Part shown: in pieces, positions 21,735-33,445 of the stretch
Layout of the letters: every line of letters starts with the position of its first letter
Position numbering within the stretch: the stretch's first letter is position 1
Origin: Cristatella mucedo
Lineage: Eukaryota > Bryozoa > Phylactolaemata > Cristatellidae
Direction: 5' to 3'
Length of the DNA stretch: 53,500 bases
Assembly (NCBI GenBank): GCA_009760855.2
Contig: WPIO01000090.1
Coordinates: 1,201,501-1,255,000 of the forward strand
Notes under the pieces: generated by a model
Told to the model about the DNA's origin: nothing
Databases searched by the model: none
The model's input: only the letters and a program-made list of their open reading frames with translations
Translations under genes and position numbers: made by a program

Positions 21735-22005
21735 ATACGCAATGACAACTACTCTCCTACAGCCGACTATGGCTCATCCTTTTCAGCGATCCTGAGCTGC
21801 TACTTTCATGCTACTCACTGCCTCAATTGCTCTCCTGACTCTGCTATGCTTCCGACTTTCTCTTTGTTTCGTGAGACGAAGTCTGTGGGCTACCGAATGC
21901 GCACCAAAAGCCGCTTAGGCTGTGAGTGCGCTGTACAAAACTCTCCTGCGTAACACCCACATAGTCTTTATGACTTTGTGGAGTTACAGACGGAGACACA
22001 TTAGC
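21735..22005 (+). mobile_element. LINE family B, 3' end
   Basis: Shares tactctcctacagccgacta, ggctaccgaatgcgcacc and the family B tail with the copy at 10610-11420. Confidence 0.7.
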
Positions 22006-22149
22006 AGACCCGGCAGGAAACGCAGAGACACAACGCACTGCCGGGGCAGATGCTGGTGTTTGCTGGTTTCGCAGTGAGCCTCGTGAGAACATTCGTTTGC
22101 TAAGAAAAACTCTACGGTGTCTGCATCGTTATTTTAATCGTGCCACTGT

Positions 22150-22153
<4 letters not shown>

Positions 22154-22238
<85 letters not shown>

Positions 22239-22265
22239 TATATATATATATATATATATATATAA
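22154..22265. repeat. (CA)n followed by (TA)n
   Basis: About 40 CA units, a cgca break, then about 13 TA units. Confidence 0.95.
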
Positions 22266-22654
22266 TCGGCATGTTACTATTTCACAGCTGGATTATCTTG
22301 GAACCATAGGTTCATTCCCTAGTGCATTCCCCATGGCTGCATACCAGCCATGTTTGTGCAGCTCATCTATCCATAAGGTAGGAAGTAGCATGCGAAATGC
22401 GAAGAGCACGAAGCTTTTTCGGCGATGGCGGCCCAACGCGCTTCATTTACCTTTCAACGCACTCAGTGCTGTTGAAAGATCAAAATTAATTCGTGCCTCC
22501 TTTTTGTAGAAACCTCAGAGCAACCTCAGGTTCGGCAGAACCTCAGAGATCAGAACCATTGAGATCAGCGCTTGCTTTTGATCCATGCATTCCTTGGCTC
22601 TAGAGAACAAGCGTGGGCATAATAGTCGCAATAGCTAGCGAAAGAGAGAGAGAA

Positions 22655-23110
22655 CTCGCTCCCGGCTGACGTCACCACCACCCGTGATATGACATGACTA
22701 CAGTTAAAAGGAAGCTGAAAACTACCCCTGTTTATTACAGCCTTTAACGGGTCCTTGTGATTCGTCCTTTTTATTGTTATATACAAAATTTAATTCATTT
22801 GTGTAGCACCCTAAGAGAACTATTCTCTATTCAGGCGCTTCACGTGCACCACGGGGCTTGAGCCCACGATCTCGGCCTAAGCTTGGTCGGGGCGAGCACC
22901 TTAGCTACTGAGCCAAACGAGCTCGTATGCGTGCTGCTCGCGGTGCCACTAATCATTTGTAAGTGTTGACCCTATGCATCGTACACCTGAAAATGTAATG
23001 CTTGACGACACTGCGAAGGTTACCGCTAAAAATTGTATCATGCTTTCTTTACGGCATCTGCAAAGTACTTAGAAAGAGAATCGGGTCTCCGAGGGCGCTA
23101 TACAAATACA
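22655..23110 (+). mobile_element. L2-type LINE family A 3' end, split by a SINE1
   Basis: C-terminal RT codons and 3' UTR up to gattcgtcc near 22765 resume after 22925 with atgcgtgctg and run to the tail agggcgctatacaaatacat. A minus-strand SINE1 fills the gap. Confidence 0.7.
22783..22928 (-). mobile_element. SINE1, minus strand, inserted in LINE A
   Basis: Tail (gtgtagcaccctaagagaac), B box (gggcttgagcccacgatc) and head (accttagctactgagccaaa) in reverse. It splits a LINE family A 3' UTR. Confidence 0.8.
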
Positions 23111-23714
23111 TGCATGATCACTCTTTTTCAATCTTGCGCTGATTCTGCGGCTCCAATAGGTTAGACCTTTCAGAAAGCCTCGTAAAGCAAATATTCTTTA
23201 AGTGAACGATCGAGGCGGGCAAAGAACAAAGGGTAAATGGCCAGGGCAAAGGTAAGGGCATAGGTAAGGGCAAAGACATAAGGGCTAGCGGAGGCGTATA
23301 CGGCTACAGCAGTGAACGCTCGGCACGAGCGAACAAGACTGTGGCCATTGTGGGCTAGAAAAATATTTGATCTAGCATCTGCAGCTAGAAATCCGGAACC
23401 AACAGAAAAATCTTCAGTAGCTAGTACGTGCAATTCTCAATCTATTGGGACTGCTTCCGTCGCCCGGCTGGCGCCGCTGGCTGGCTCGCGTCACCGAAGT
23501 CACGCGTAAACGGCTCGCTTGTGACGTGCCGCAGGCTGTAAATTCTTGTAGGTGCTTTTTCCTGCCCTAGAAGGCTGGCATGTGGCACTTTCTTTGATGT
23601 TCACTTCCGCCACAGTTCTCCATCTTTGGCTAATAGTTCAGGTCCTATCTCAGTGCGAGACTCAGTGACTCAGTGAAAGAGTGTGAGAGTATTGACGTAA
23701 ATGTACAAAGATTA

Positions 23715-25110
23715 TCCGAGGAACCTCTGAAATATGGGGTATCTCAGGGCTTCGTGCTTGGTCCCGTTCTATTCCCGGTTTATATTCTCCCTTTGCCAAT
23801 TTGATTTCCTAGCACAGTCTAGAATTCACTTTTATACGGATGACACTCTGTACATTTTCTTTGATGCCTCCCAGCCCTCCCCCACTTCGAGTTCTTTCAA
23901 CTCGGCTTCTGTATGTATTGATGACATCCGCAAATGGATGGCAGCAGATTTTCTTAAATTAAACGATGATAAAACCAATATGCGCAAATAAGTGTGATTC
24001 AGAAATTGGAAAGGCTAACGCTCAAAATCGGCTCTTCAAGCATATCTCCTGTTGAATCTGCACAAAATCTAGGTGTCATGTTCCAAAGTGACCTTTCATT
24101 AGACGCCCATATCAGGTCCACAATCCAGTCTGCTTACTTTAAGCTACATAACATTGCTGAAACTCGATCTTTTTTAGGCAGGAGTACTACATCGAGCCGA
24201 GATGGCACACTAGGTAAGGCGGTTGCTTTCACGACCTCGGTCCCGAGGTCGTGGGTTCGATTCCTGCGGTGGGCGATCCTTCTGTCGCTACTCAAAAAGA
24301 GGCTGTTTAATCAGCTAGGATTTTTTTACATCTAAATTCGTCCACGCATTATTAAGATCCCGTCTTGACTTCTGTAACTCACTGCTTGCTGGTCTACCGG
24401 CCTGTGCAATCAGGAGCTTACAGCTGGTGCAAAGCTCTGCAGCTAGGCGTGTCTGTCGTGAGCTTCGCAGTTGCCACATCTCACCACTTCTCGCCGACCT
24501 GCGCTGGCTCCCAGTCAAGCAACGAATCGACTTGGTTTTTTCACTCACTTTCAGATCCCTTCATTTTTTGGCTCCAGCCTACTTATCAGATCTACTGCCC
24601 CACCAGGCTGCCCCATCGTACCACCCGCTTTTCGGAATCTGACTGTTTACCTATACCTCGCGAAAATCTCAGATCTTTTGGAGACCGTGCCTTTAGTTTG
24701 TATGCTCGAAAAGCCCGGGACTCACTCCTAACTTGTGTAACGACATCTCCTGACGTGACCACATTTAAAAAGAACTAAAACGCGCATATGTATAGCTGCA
24801 TTTAGTGGGTCCCTGTGATTTGACCTTTTGGGGCAGAACATCCCCTGACATAACCACATTAAAAAAGAACTTAAAAAATCTTGATTCGTTCTTGATGTGC
24901 TTATGCGTGCTGACACTGTGCATATTGCTACTAACCACACTTGCATGCTGACCCTGTGCGTGTCACTCCTAACCATGTTATTCTTGCTGTTTATTGAGCT
25001 TGTTACCATTAACCATTCGATTGTGCTTCCTTAGCAGCGAATGTAAAGCGCCCAAAAAAGACCGAGTTCTTTGAGGGCGCTATATCAATGGTATTATTAT
25101 TATTAGCCTT
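23715..25110 (+). mobile_element. L2-type LINE (family A), longest copy, RT remnant plus 3' tail
   Basis: A 5'-truncated non-LTR retrotransposon. Reverse-transcriptase pieces in shifting frames are VSQG..LGP (about 23740), the catalytic box FYTDDTLY (usual YADD, about 23835), WMAADFLKLNDDKT, NLGVMFQSDLSLDAHIRST, then [15 protein letters not shown] and further C-terminal residues. The 3' UTR runs into the family tail gtaaagcgcc...gagttct..gagggcgcta and ends in ATT repeats. It is interrupted by a SINE2 insertion at 24194-24326 and by small duplications near 24830. Stops and frameshifts mean it is dead. Confidence 0.85.
24194..24326 (+). mobile_element. SINE2 inserted in the RT frame of LINE A
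   Basis: tRNA-like head (gagccgagatggcacactag, gtaaggcggttgctttcacg), B box (ggtcgtgggttcgattcctg), then gcggtgggcgatccttctgt and an end reading aggctgtttaatcagct plus T run. Flanked by the six-base direct repeat tacatc (24188-24193 and 24327-24332), a target-site duplication. Confidence 0.8.
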
Positions 25111-25114
25111 TCTG

Positions 25115-25664
25115 GCGAAGCCGTGTCGCGTAAAGCCAGTGATGTTGATTGGAAGTTGCACGTCTGAAGTAGCTTACTTCAATGACTTCAAAGAACCACT
25201 TTTCCACACACCACTTTGCTCGCCTGGCTCTGCGCGGAATCGCTGACGGAAGCATCATGAAGCAGCTCAATCGGCAGGAATTGTATTTTTCTCTGAATTC
25301 GTCCTCGGCATTTTCCCGTTGCTTCCTTTCGATTGAGTCCATGAACATGCGACAATCATTTCAGAAGTCACCGAGCACCTACCAACTGGCATCGAAGCTT
25401 TGCCCTAGCATCCCAAATTTAGACACAGCTTTGACGAAATGGTTCTATTTTTAAAGGAATCGAGGCAACAACATTGGCAGTACACAATTATGCGCAATTT
25501 TTCATGAAAGATACCGCGTGCTCCTGAATCTTTTTGTCGAGACGAACGGAATGCCCGTTGAAATTTATACTAGCTTGCACCTGTGGAAAATCACGGGAAA
25601 CTTTTATTTTAAAGGCATGCCTCAAGAGAGGCCGCTGACCAGCCGCCGAGCACGCCCACTGGCT
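25115..25664. other. unassigned stretch with long open frames on both strands
   Basis: Minus-strand frame 25348-25103 (FMDSIERKQRENAEDEFREK and on, a possible donor gtaagc after VIE) and plus-strand frame 25182-25454 both look protein-like but match nothing I know. They could be remnants of an old element between the two flanking LINEs. Confidence 0.25.
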
Positions 25665-25990
25665 GCCAAGCTTAATGTATCTCCGTCTGTAACTCCACAA
25701 AGTCATAAAGATCATGCGGGTGTTACACAAGAGCGTTTTGTATAGCGCACTCACAGCCTAAGCGGCTTTCGGTGCGCATTCGGTAGCCAACAGACTTCGC
25801 CTCACACAACAAAGAGAAAGTGGGAAGCATAGCAGAGTAAAGAAAGCAGTTGAGATAGTGAGTAGCCTGGAAGTAGCAGCTCAGGACCGCTGAAAAGGAT
25901 TAGCCATAGTCGGCAGTAGGAGAGTAGTTGTCGTTGAGTAAGAATTGTGGAAGTGAGTTCCGCAGTCTAGGACCTGCAGACCTAAAGAGA
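25665..25990 (-). mobile_element. LINE family B, 3' end, minus strand
   Basis: Nearly identical over about 300 bases to 10610-10940 (aatgtatctccgtctgtaac to gtctaggacctgcaga). Confidence 0.75.
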
Positions 25991-27809
25991 TCATTCTTAG
26001 TTAATGAAACCAAATCTACTTGGCATGAAAAATAAAACGTATTTCAAAATTGAATAGAATAATTTTCCTTTATAAAACCAACATACATCTCCTTTTATAG
26101 AATTAATTTATCAGCAATGGGTAGAAAATTAGGATTGAGTTGCGTGTACGGAACATAAAGACGCGCCGACCATTGCTATAAACGTGGCGATGGGCATCCG
26201 CGTCCGCTCGGAAGTAGGCCCCGCGCAAACACGGCTCTCGTAGCGACGCTGGTCTCATCCGATTCTACAATCTTGTAATGGTGGAGCCTGGACCGCGGCT
26301 ACACCGGCTAGCGACTTGCAGGTGCTGCACCAATACGCGAAGCTATGCCGACAATAGCTGGAACACGGTGAAGCGTGCTCACGCCTTAACATGCCAAATC
26401 CATATCTGTTACGTAGACATGTCTATTGGCAGCAGCGGAGGCTTACGGGCGTTCAGCAGTGTCCATGACGTACACCAATGGCTCCGTGGCCTGGAGCTCA
26501 AATCAGCTCGAGTGCCAATTCCGAGTCTGGAATCCCATCTTCTTGCCTATCCCATTGTGCCGGCTTTTACACGGCCATAGATTATTGCATAATCTCGAAT
26601 AATGATTGTCAGCTATAACTTGACTGGTTTAGCTGGCGCAGCAGTGTCGCCATCTTTCCTGTGACTGTGACTGCGCCAGGTGCAACGTGCTTGCTTCGAC
26701 GACCGAGAAGCGGCGGTCCTATTTGCTAGTACCTTTCGACCTGGCGGGCAGTCGTCCGTTCGCTTGCGGCTTTTCTATATTCCCGAGCTACGCTTACTCT
26801 ACTTAGAAACGTGATGCCGATACGAGGTCTCGGGCTTCCTTTCAGGAGAGTTTGGCAGCGCGACTCGGCTGCCAATTCACAGCGCGTGCAGTTTTTCTTC
26901 TTCTTAGAAGCCTCCACGCGGAAAATACGCTCGCAAGGCGCTCAGCAGGACTAGTTTTTTTCACTTCAGAAAATGAGCTGTTAAAATTCAGCCAACGACT
27001 AAGAAGTGTACAGAAGCATAGCCAGGAGTGAGATATGAGGGGGCTAGACCCGGACCTTAGCGACAGCAGCCGACCATGAAAAGTCTGAAGGGTCATGCAG
27101 ACTGCTAAGCCGACCCATATTCCCAATCAGGCAATGCAGGGATCGCAGACTTTGGCCCTCCAGTTCCCCTACAAGACAGACTTCCTTTCATCGTCAGTCG
27201 ACACGAGCGATCTGGAGGATCGAGGTATACTCTGTGTCATGTAAGATGGCCGAAGTCTACTCTGAGTCGCCTAAGCCAGGGTGCTGCATGCTTTCCGGTT
27301 GCTTGCTGCAGCTGTTGCTGCGACGCGTTACGGACGGGTTACTTGCCTTTCGCTTAGAGTGCTTGCCATCTTGCACAGCAGCCAGTCATGCCCAAGGCCA
27401 AGGCCGATTACGTATCGCTCCCGATGTTGCTTTAGTTACCCCACAATGCCACAATGCTTATTGCTACAACATTACTGTTGCTCACGTCTAGCTCTGTTGA
27501 CGAGGATCTAGTGTCGATATCGACCAAGGTGGGAGTTACTGCGTGGGCGGAACCTCCGCATTAGGCCTCTGCCGGCGAGTCGGTCACTCTTCTCACCCGC
27601 CCCTCTCGGCCGCTGGGCCACTGTGGTGGCCATGCATGCATTCCTCCTTAGATGGAAGCCGCGCGCGCGGCAGCTCGCTCTCGGTGCCTCGCGTCTGCCG
27701 ACGTCCGACTGCCGACGATCTTCATTGCACCGCTACTCGAAATGTCAACTGGGCGAGATTCAGATTCTTTTTGTTATTTATGGTCAATGCATCAAGCTGG
27801 AATAGTCCA
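25991..27809. other. no feature recognised
   Basis: Between a LINE B end and the end of copy B. Short frames at 26278-26580 and 27234-27909 lack motifs. Blank by my reading. Confidence 0.45.
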
Positions 27810-28747
27810 TCAACATGCCGAAGGCCATTTCAGGCAGCTGTGTCGGGGCAGCAACGCAGCAACAATGAAAGGAGCAGCAACGCAGCAACGTAGAAAGGAG
27901 CGCTGCTGAAAGCTGAGAGCTGCTTCTACGTATGGCAATCTGTTCCCTGTTACGTATCTGGATGCTACTGCATCCAATCCTCCTCGTTTGCTTACTTTTT
28001 TAAATACTTTGGCATAACCATGCGGGCCACCGGCGCTGTTACTGGTACTTCTAGAGTCCGGTCTTCGTTGAAGATTCTTTTTCTTGGATTCAAAATGTCG
28101 GCCGCGAACCAGCTCTCCTAGCCTTGTACCGAACAGCTCACCGACAGCATCGCTAATCTCGGAAGCCATTGTTGTTGCTGTATTAGCCTTGCACCTTCCA
28201 AGGTGTAGCAGCCCTATAGGAGTCGAAGGGTCGTGACGCATAGCTACGTTCATCGGACACTCCGACCGGAAGAACCTCAGAGCAGAGCACTCTTTTTCGC
28301 ACACGGGCCGTGAATGTCGTACGTGCTCGTGACATAACTTCTCTATGGGGAACCTACATATTGGTAGCCCTTGAATGTTGGTCTTGCAGATCTGATTGCC
28401 GGGGCACCTGAAACCTTTGCAGGAGTTCCTGCAAGAAAGGAAAGCGTTGCACGCGATCTGAGACAAAGCCTGCCTTCGGATCTTCGACAGCACGCGTGCC
28501 CGCGTAGACGAGCAATCGTCTGGCAAGCGATCGTCTGCTGCGCTTGCTGCTTTCTAATGAGGTGAATGCTCTATGACCGCTTCCATGTTAGAGCGAGCTC
28601 TTGAAATCAGATGCTTTCTGATTAAAGGAATATAATTTATAGCAAGGTAAGTTGAAATACTGCTGTCAGTGGAGGTTCTATTTTTGTCTGGGGTCTCTAA
28701 TCCGTTTTACTAGTAACTAACTAACTATATGCTAACTATATAGTATC

Positions 28748-28890
28748 TCCGAGCTGGTTTGGTCTAGCGGTTAAGGTGCTCGCCCCGATCAAGGTCTGAC
28801 TGAGGTCGTGGGCTCGAGCCCCGAGGTATATGTGAAGCGTCTGAATAAAGATTAAGTTCTCTTGGGGCGGTAAATAAATGAATTATATAT
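28748..28890 (+). mobile_element. SINE1 in the intron of copy B
   Basis: Full-length copy (gagctggtttggtctagcgg to cttggggcggtaaataaatg) followed by TA and GT repeats. Lies on the opposite strand to copy B. Confidence 0.85.
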
Positions 28891-28900
28891 ATATATATAC

Positions 28901-28975
<75 letters not shown>

Positions 28976-29038
28976 AGTTCGCGTGTGAGTGTGCCTGTGC
29001 GTGTGCGTGTTCGCGTGTGCGTATGTGTGTGTGTGTGT
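28885..29038. repeat. (TA)n and (GT)n compound microsatellite
   Basis: Lies in the copy B intron at the end of a SINE1. TA units are followed by a long GT tract with CG and GA interruptions. Confidence 0.95.
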
Positions 29039-29432
29039 TAAATATTTAACTTGCTTGCATATATACATTAGCCAGTGGTGCCCTGTCCTGCTTATGTATA
29101 CGTAGTCGAGTATTCAGTGCAAGCTTGCATTTTCGTCAACATTGATGCGTGGCCTCGAAGCTAGAAGAAGCATTGGCCGTGCAGGGTGAAGGTCATTAGT
29201 CTTACCTCCGACTGTCGCGGTTGGCTCCACGAGGAGAGTGGTGCAGAACTTGAAATAGTGGCGAGCATCCCAGACTACGGAGCTTAGCCGGCAAGAGCAG
29301 ATTGGCACGGCACCTAGGCGTGGGCACCTCTTCCTGCCGCAGTGAGGACACGCGGCTCTTTCGGCAGCCGCTGCTAGCAGGAAGTGGCATGGCAGCCAGA
29401 GCGAGGCGAGGCTGCACCGTATCGCCATTGAA

Positions 29433-29600
29433 GGTCACACTTGCATACTGACCCTGTGCATGCCACCCCTAGCCATGATATCTATGTTGTTTATCAAACA
29501 TGACATACTCACCACTCTTCACGTTTCCCTTTGCAGCAAGTGTAAAGCACTGAGAAAAAGACTGAGTTCTCTGAGGGCGCTTTATCAAGTGTATCATCAT
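29433..29600 (+). mobile_element. L2-type LINE family A, 3' UTR only
   Basis: Starts at cacacttgcatactgaccct and ends in the family tail (tgagggcgctttatcaagtg). Its left edge lies about four bases upstream of the putative start codon of minus-strand copy B. Confidence 0.75.
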
Positions 29601-29689
29601 TTAATTATTACTAAGGTAGCCTACGGGAAAAGGTTACTGAGAGCAGACTTGTTGCTGCAGACACTGATTGCAAGCTGCAATCACCACGT

Positions 29690-30665
29690 CGAATTCTCTC
29701 AAATTCCTTGCTACATGTATGATGACATCCGTACATGGATGGCAGCAAATTTTCTTAAATTAAATGATGATAAAACCAACTTACTAGCTATGGGCAAGCC
29801 AAGAGTGATTCAAAAATAGGAAAGGTTAACGTTTACAATCGGCTCTCAAGTATATCTCCTGCTGAATCTGCACGACTTCTAGTTGTCATGTTCCAATATT
29901 ACCTTGTATTTGATGGCCATACCGGCACCACAGTCAAATCTGCCTACTTTCAGTTACATAACATTGCTAAAATTCGGGCTTGTTTAGACAGGGATACAAC
30001 ATGTAAATTGGTTCATGCATTTGTACATCCCGTCTCGACTTCTACAACTCACTGCTTGCTGATCTACCGGCATGTGCGATCAGGCGATTGCAGCTGGTGC
30101 AAAACTCCCGCAGCTGGCTTGTCTGTCCTAAGCTTCTCAGTTGCCACATCACACCACTTCTCGCCGACCTGCACTGGCTTCCAGTCAAGCAACGGATCGA
30201 CTTAAAGGTTTAGTCGCTCACTTTTAGGCCCCTTCATTCTTTGGCTCCACCCTATCTATCAGATCTGCTCCCCCACCAGAATAAGCATCTAACCGCACAG
30301 TTTTCTGAATCGAATCATTTACGTACACCTCGCTTGAAACTCGAATCCATTGAAGACCGTGCCGTTAGTTCGTATGCTCCCAAATCCTTGAACTCACTTC
30401 CGACTGGGGTAACGACATTTCCTGAATTGTCGATATTTAAAAAGAAGCTAAAAGCGCATCTATTTATCACAGCATTAAGTGGGTTCATGTGACTCGTCCC
30501 TTGTGTGATTATGCGTGCTGACGCAGCGCATACTGCCACTGACCGTATTGGCATGCCGACCCTGTGCATCTTACCACTCTATCATGCTTCCCTTGCAGCA
30601 AATGTAAAGCACCTGGAAAGAGATAAAGTTCTCTGCGGGCGCTATGCAAATGTATTACTATCACT
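29690..30665 (+). mobile_element. L2-type LINE family A copy
   Basis: RT fragments YDDIRTWMAANFLKLNDDKT, AYFQLHNIAKIRACLDRDTT and [14 protein letters not shown] lie in different frames, followed by the family 3' UTR and tail (aaatgtaaagcacctggaaa...gggcgctatgcaaatg). The frame is broken many times. Confidence 0.8.
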
Positions 30666-30669
30666 ATCA

Positions 30670-32711
30670 TTATCGCACCCTCAAATCTCCCCTTCCCGCA
30701 CTGGCAGGCGCCACCAAGCAGCGTCGACTCGAGGTCCTGTCAATTGTCATTGTCTGAGACCCACTGTACTTACGCTCGTTTGTATGAGAGTTTGTATCTC
30801 CTGCGGTGGCTGCTCGAGTGGGAATTTCACGGAGACACGAGTGGGGCGGGCGCACGTTCTCGGTAATCGAGACTCTCCTTTGTTACTCTCAACGAGCGCA
30901 CATATCTATGGGAGCCCGATCAATCGCAGCAGACGACACGACATACGACCTGCACCGGTGGCCCGACGCTGCCTCGCTTCAACGGCCTAACTATCGGCCA
31001 CAGGTGAGGCACTAGTACATTAGTGTCGGGCGCTTCGATAATGACAGCAGCAGAAGCCGCAAGCCCGGGCAACATTCGGCGAACCGAGATCTGAAATAGC
31101 TTCTGACGCTTGGACAGGCCGACATTACGACATCCGTTCGGGGCTATCGATTCGAAACAATAGCTAATAGCGTATTTATAACAGCATTTGCTTGGATGGT
31201 GTGAATTTTACGTTGGGTTTCTATCTGTGCCGAAAGTGTTCAAATGGCTACAGTTGATAAACTTCCTTGCTAGCCTATTGCAAGTGTCCAGATATATTTG
31301 GTTGAGTTTGCTTAAAGAAAATGCAGTTATTATTATTGTTATTTCAGTTATCTTAAATCAGCAGCCAGAATGGGACTTGCGTAAAGAGGGAATCGAGTTA
31401 ACTTTAAATATCGATCTCTACCCACGGTAATTTGGATTTGCATTACCTTCTTTGTACTGAGTGGCTATTAAACCGACGATGTGGATGTTTGCTAAATTTT
31501 CCGGGGACTTCATTGCAGCATTTCCGGCTTAGCTAAGTATTGGCTTTCCAGCGCGCTCACAAATTAAACAGTTCCACGAGTGCTTACAAACGAAACAGTT
31601 CCACGAGCGCTTACAAGCGCAGTGCACCAAATTTCAGATTCAAGCATGGAGCGGGCAATGACAGCCTCGAATTGCCTTACGAAGCCGGGCAGTTTTGCTT
31701 CGGAAACGCTGCGCTCCATAAGCAGTGCTAGTCTACACAGACTATAGTCTAGAATGTTTTTATCCACTGACACATCTCAGGAGGTGTACTCGCGTCTTCA
31801 CGTAAAATCTAAAGAGTGTAGAGTTATGGACCCAAGATTTGCACTACCTTCTGATGACAAATTGCAAGATTCTGCTCTCGCCTAACACAGCAAGGTCCAA
31901 AATGCATTGATCGGCTGCAACCCCGCTCTACCTTTTAACCTTTTCCTATACGCAAAACGTTCTTGCGTCGCTCTTTCAAAAATCGGCAGCCGACTTCACC
32001 GAGAGCACTTCAAGTTCAGAGGGAGCCGCATCTGTGCTCTTTCAGGTCCTTGCTTCCCGCAAGTCGTCATGAATACATGACCTACAGCTAATAATGAAAG
32101 AGCAGAGTGGCTTGATTGGACCGGCGTGATTCAACGGCAAAATTTTCCAGAATGGCTCGCTGCTGAAGAATGGCTTAATGAGGTCAGCCAGCATAATATC
32201 ACTTGAAACAAGAAGAGTCAGCAAAACGAATGACTTGCCGTCGAAATCAGCCAAGTCTGAGAGTATTTCGCTGGCTCCTTCCGACCGCTGAAGCCATCCT
32301 GTACACTCACGTCTCCCACGGATTCCTTTTATTTTTTTGTCGAAATCGGCGAATCAGTGAAGTGTTTGAGTCCATTTTGTAACCAGCCGTGCACTTACCC
32401 CATCTGGTTTAAGAACAGGCTGAAGTCAAGAGAGAAAGCAAATATAATGTTTAATAATTTGAGCGTTGCGGAAATGAGTCGAGTTGCTACAGCGCACTAA
32501 AACTCGCACGGAAAGGCACAAACTGGCCGGTAGCCATAGCAACCTCACATCCGGCCACAGCTGCTACCTGCTAATAAGCTCTGCAGCCGCCCGATGCACG
32601 CCTTATTTGCTTGCCAATCGGCTCAGCAATGACAGCAAGCAGCTGGCTATTGGAGGAGGCGAGTTGCAACTTTTCTAACTCAGTCTGGCACGACAGGAAG
32701 CAGCCGATGGC
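30670..32711. other. spacer between copy B and copy A side, no feature recognised
   Basis: About 2 kb downstream of copy A and upstream of copy B with no repeat family or exon recognised. A small tandem of agttccacgag(t/c)gcttacaa at 31569-31618 is visible. Confidence 0.45.
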
Positions 32712-33445
32712 TCAGCTTCTTGAGGCGCGTGTGCCCCGGCTCTTGGCGATACGGCCACTGTGTCTTATGGCATGACCGTCCCTATTGGCCTGTACCGCAG
32801 CGGAAGCAGCAGCAGCAGCAGCGCGATCGCGCCGTCCGCCCCCTTCTTTTTTTTTGCCCTGATCGTGCACACGAACACGCCCACGGCCAGCGGCCTGCTG
32901 CGGCTGCTGCTGGCTGGCGTCAGCGTTCGTGTGAGGTATCGAATCCTGGGTGGTTGTCGATACAGTCTGTGCGGCGGTCATTGGCCTTGTCGTGACTGCC
33001 GCTGTCGACGTTTTTAACTTAGTCCTTCCGGTGGTTGCTGAGGCCGCTGGTGTCGTAGTTGCCGCGGTCGTAGTTGGAACTGCAGTGGTCGCCGTAGTTG
33101 CCACAGTCGCCGCCGTTGCCTGCTCTACCCATCCGAGCAATTCATGGCTCCTCGACAACTTGGCTGCAGCCGAAATCGGCGTGTCGTCGATCCGCGAGAC
33201 ATCGTGACAAGCGCCACGATAAAGCAGCTTGATTTTTCTCGATGTGGAGTGACACATCGCGACTCGCATATGGCATTCAGATGGGAAGGTCACAAAACTG
33301 CTACCTTCAGCTGCACAGACCTTTCCTTGTCGTGGCGAGAAGTCTCGACACATTTGTTCGGTTGGACAGCGACACACTGGCAAACCCTGGATATTGACCA
33401 TGCAAATTTGACGAGAAGGGCATGTGACGTTCGTACATGCGTGCG
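32712..33445 (-). CDS. copy A exon 2: follistatin/Kazal module and Thr-rich tail
   Basis: Acceptor ttctttcttttcag ends at 33446. The exon codes HACTNVTCPSRQIC, then GLPVCRCPTEQMC, then a Kazal-type stretch with VCAAEG, FPSEC, MCH and YRGAC. The rest is low complexity: Thr/Ala-rich, Gln-rich, then an Ala run from an AGC repeat at about 32803-32823, ending in a basic tail and TGA. A long opposite-strand frame here is a shadow. Confidence 0.75.

Larger units (their letters stand above)
27810..29428 (-). pseudogene. decayed tandem paralogue of the IGFBP-Kazal gene (copy B)
   Basis: This lies about 4.9 kb downstream of copy A in the same orientation. Exon 1 (29428-29206) keeps a hydrophobic leader and CPHCGRKRCPRLGAVP, but the conserved CGCCERC of copy A has become RHYFKFC, losing three cysteines by substitution with the frame intact. 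Exon 2 (28428-27810) keeps GFRCPGNQIC, NIQGLPIC and FRSEC, but CRCP has become CRFP and the Kazal AMC has become AMR. Exon 1 leaves one base at its donor (gtaaga), while the only good acceptor before exon 2 (tttcttgcag) supplies one more, so splicing as in copy A would shift the frame. The intron holds a SINE and TA/GT repeats, and a LINE remnant abuts the start codon. Most likely a pseudogene; a rapidly diverged gene with different splicing is the alternative. Confidence 0.65.

Noticed and set aside
28742-28830. tRNA gene from A- and B-box-like sequence
   Set aside because: The same stretch recurs with an L2-like tail elsewhere and does not fold into a full cloverleaf; it is a SINE head. The same holds for the SINE2 and SINE3 heads.
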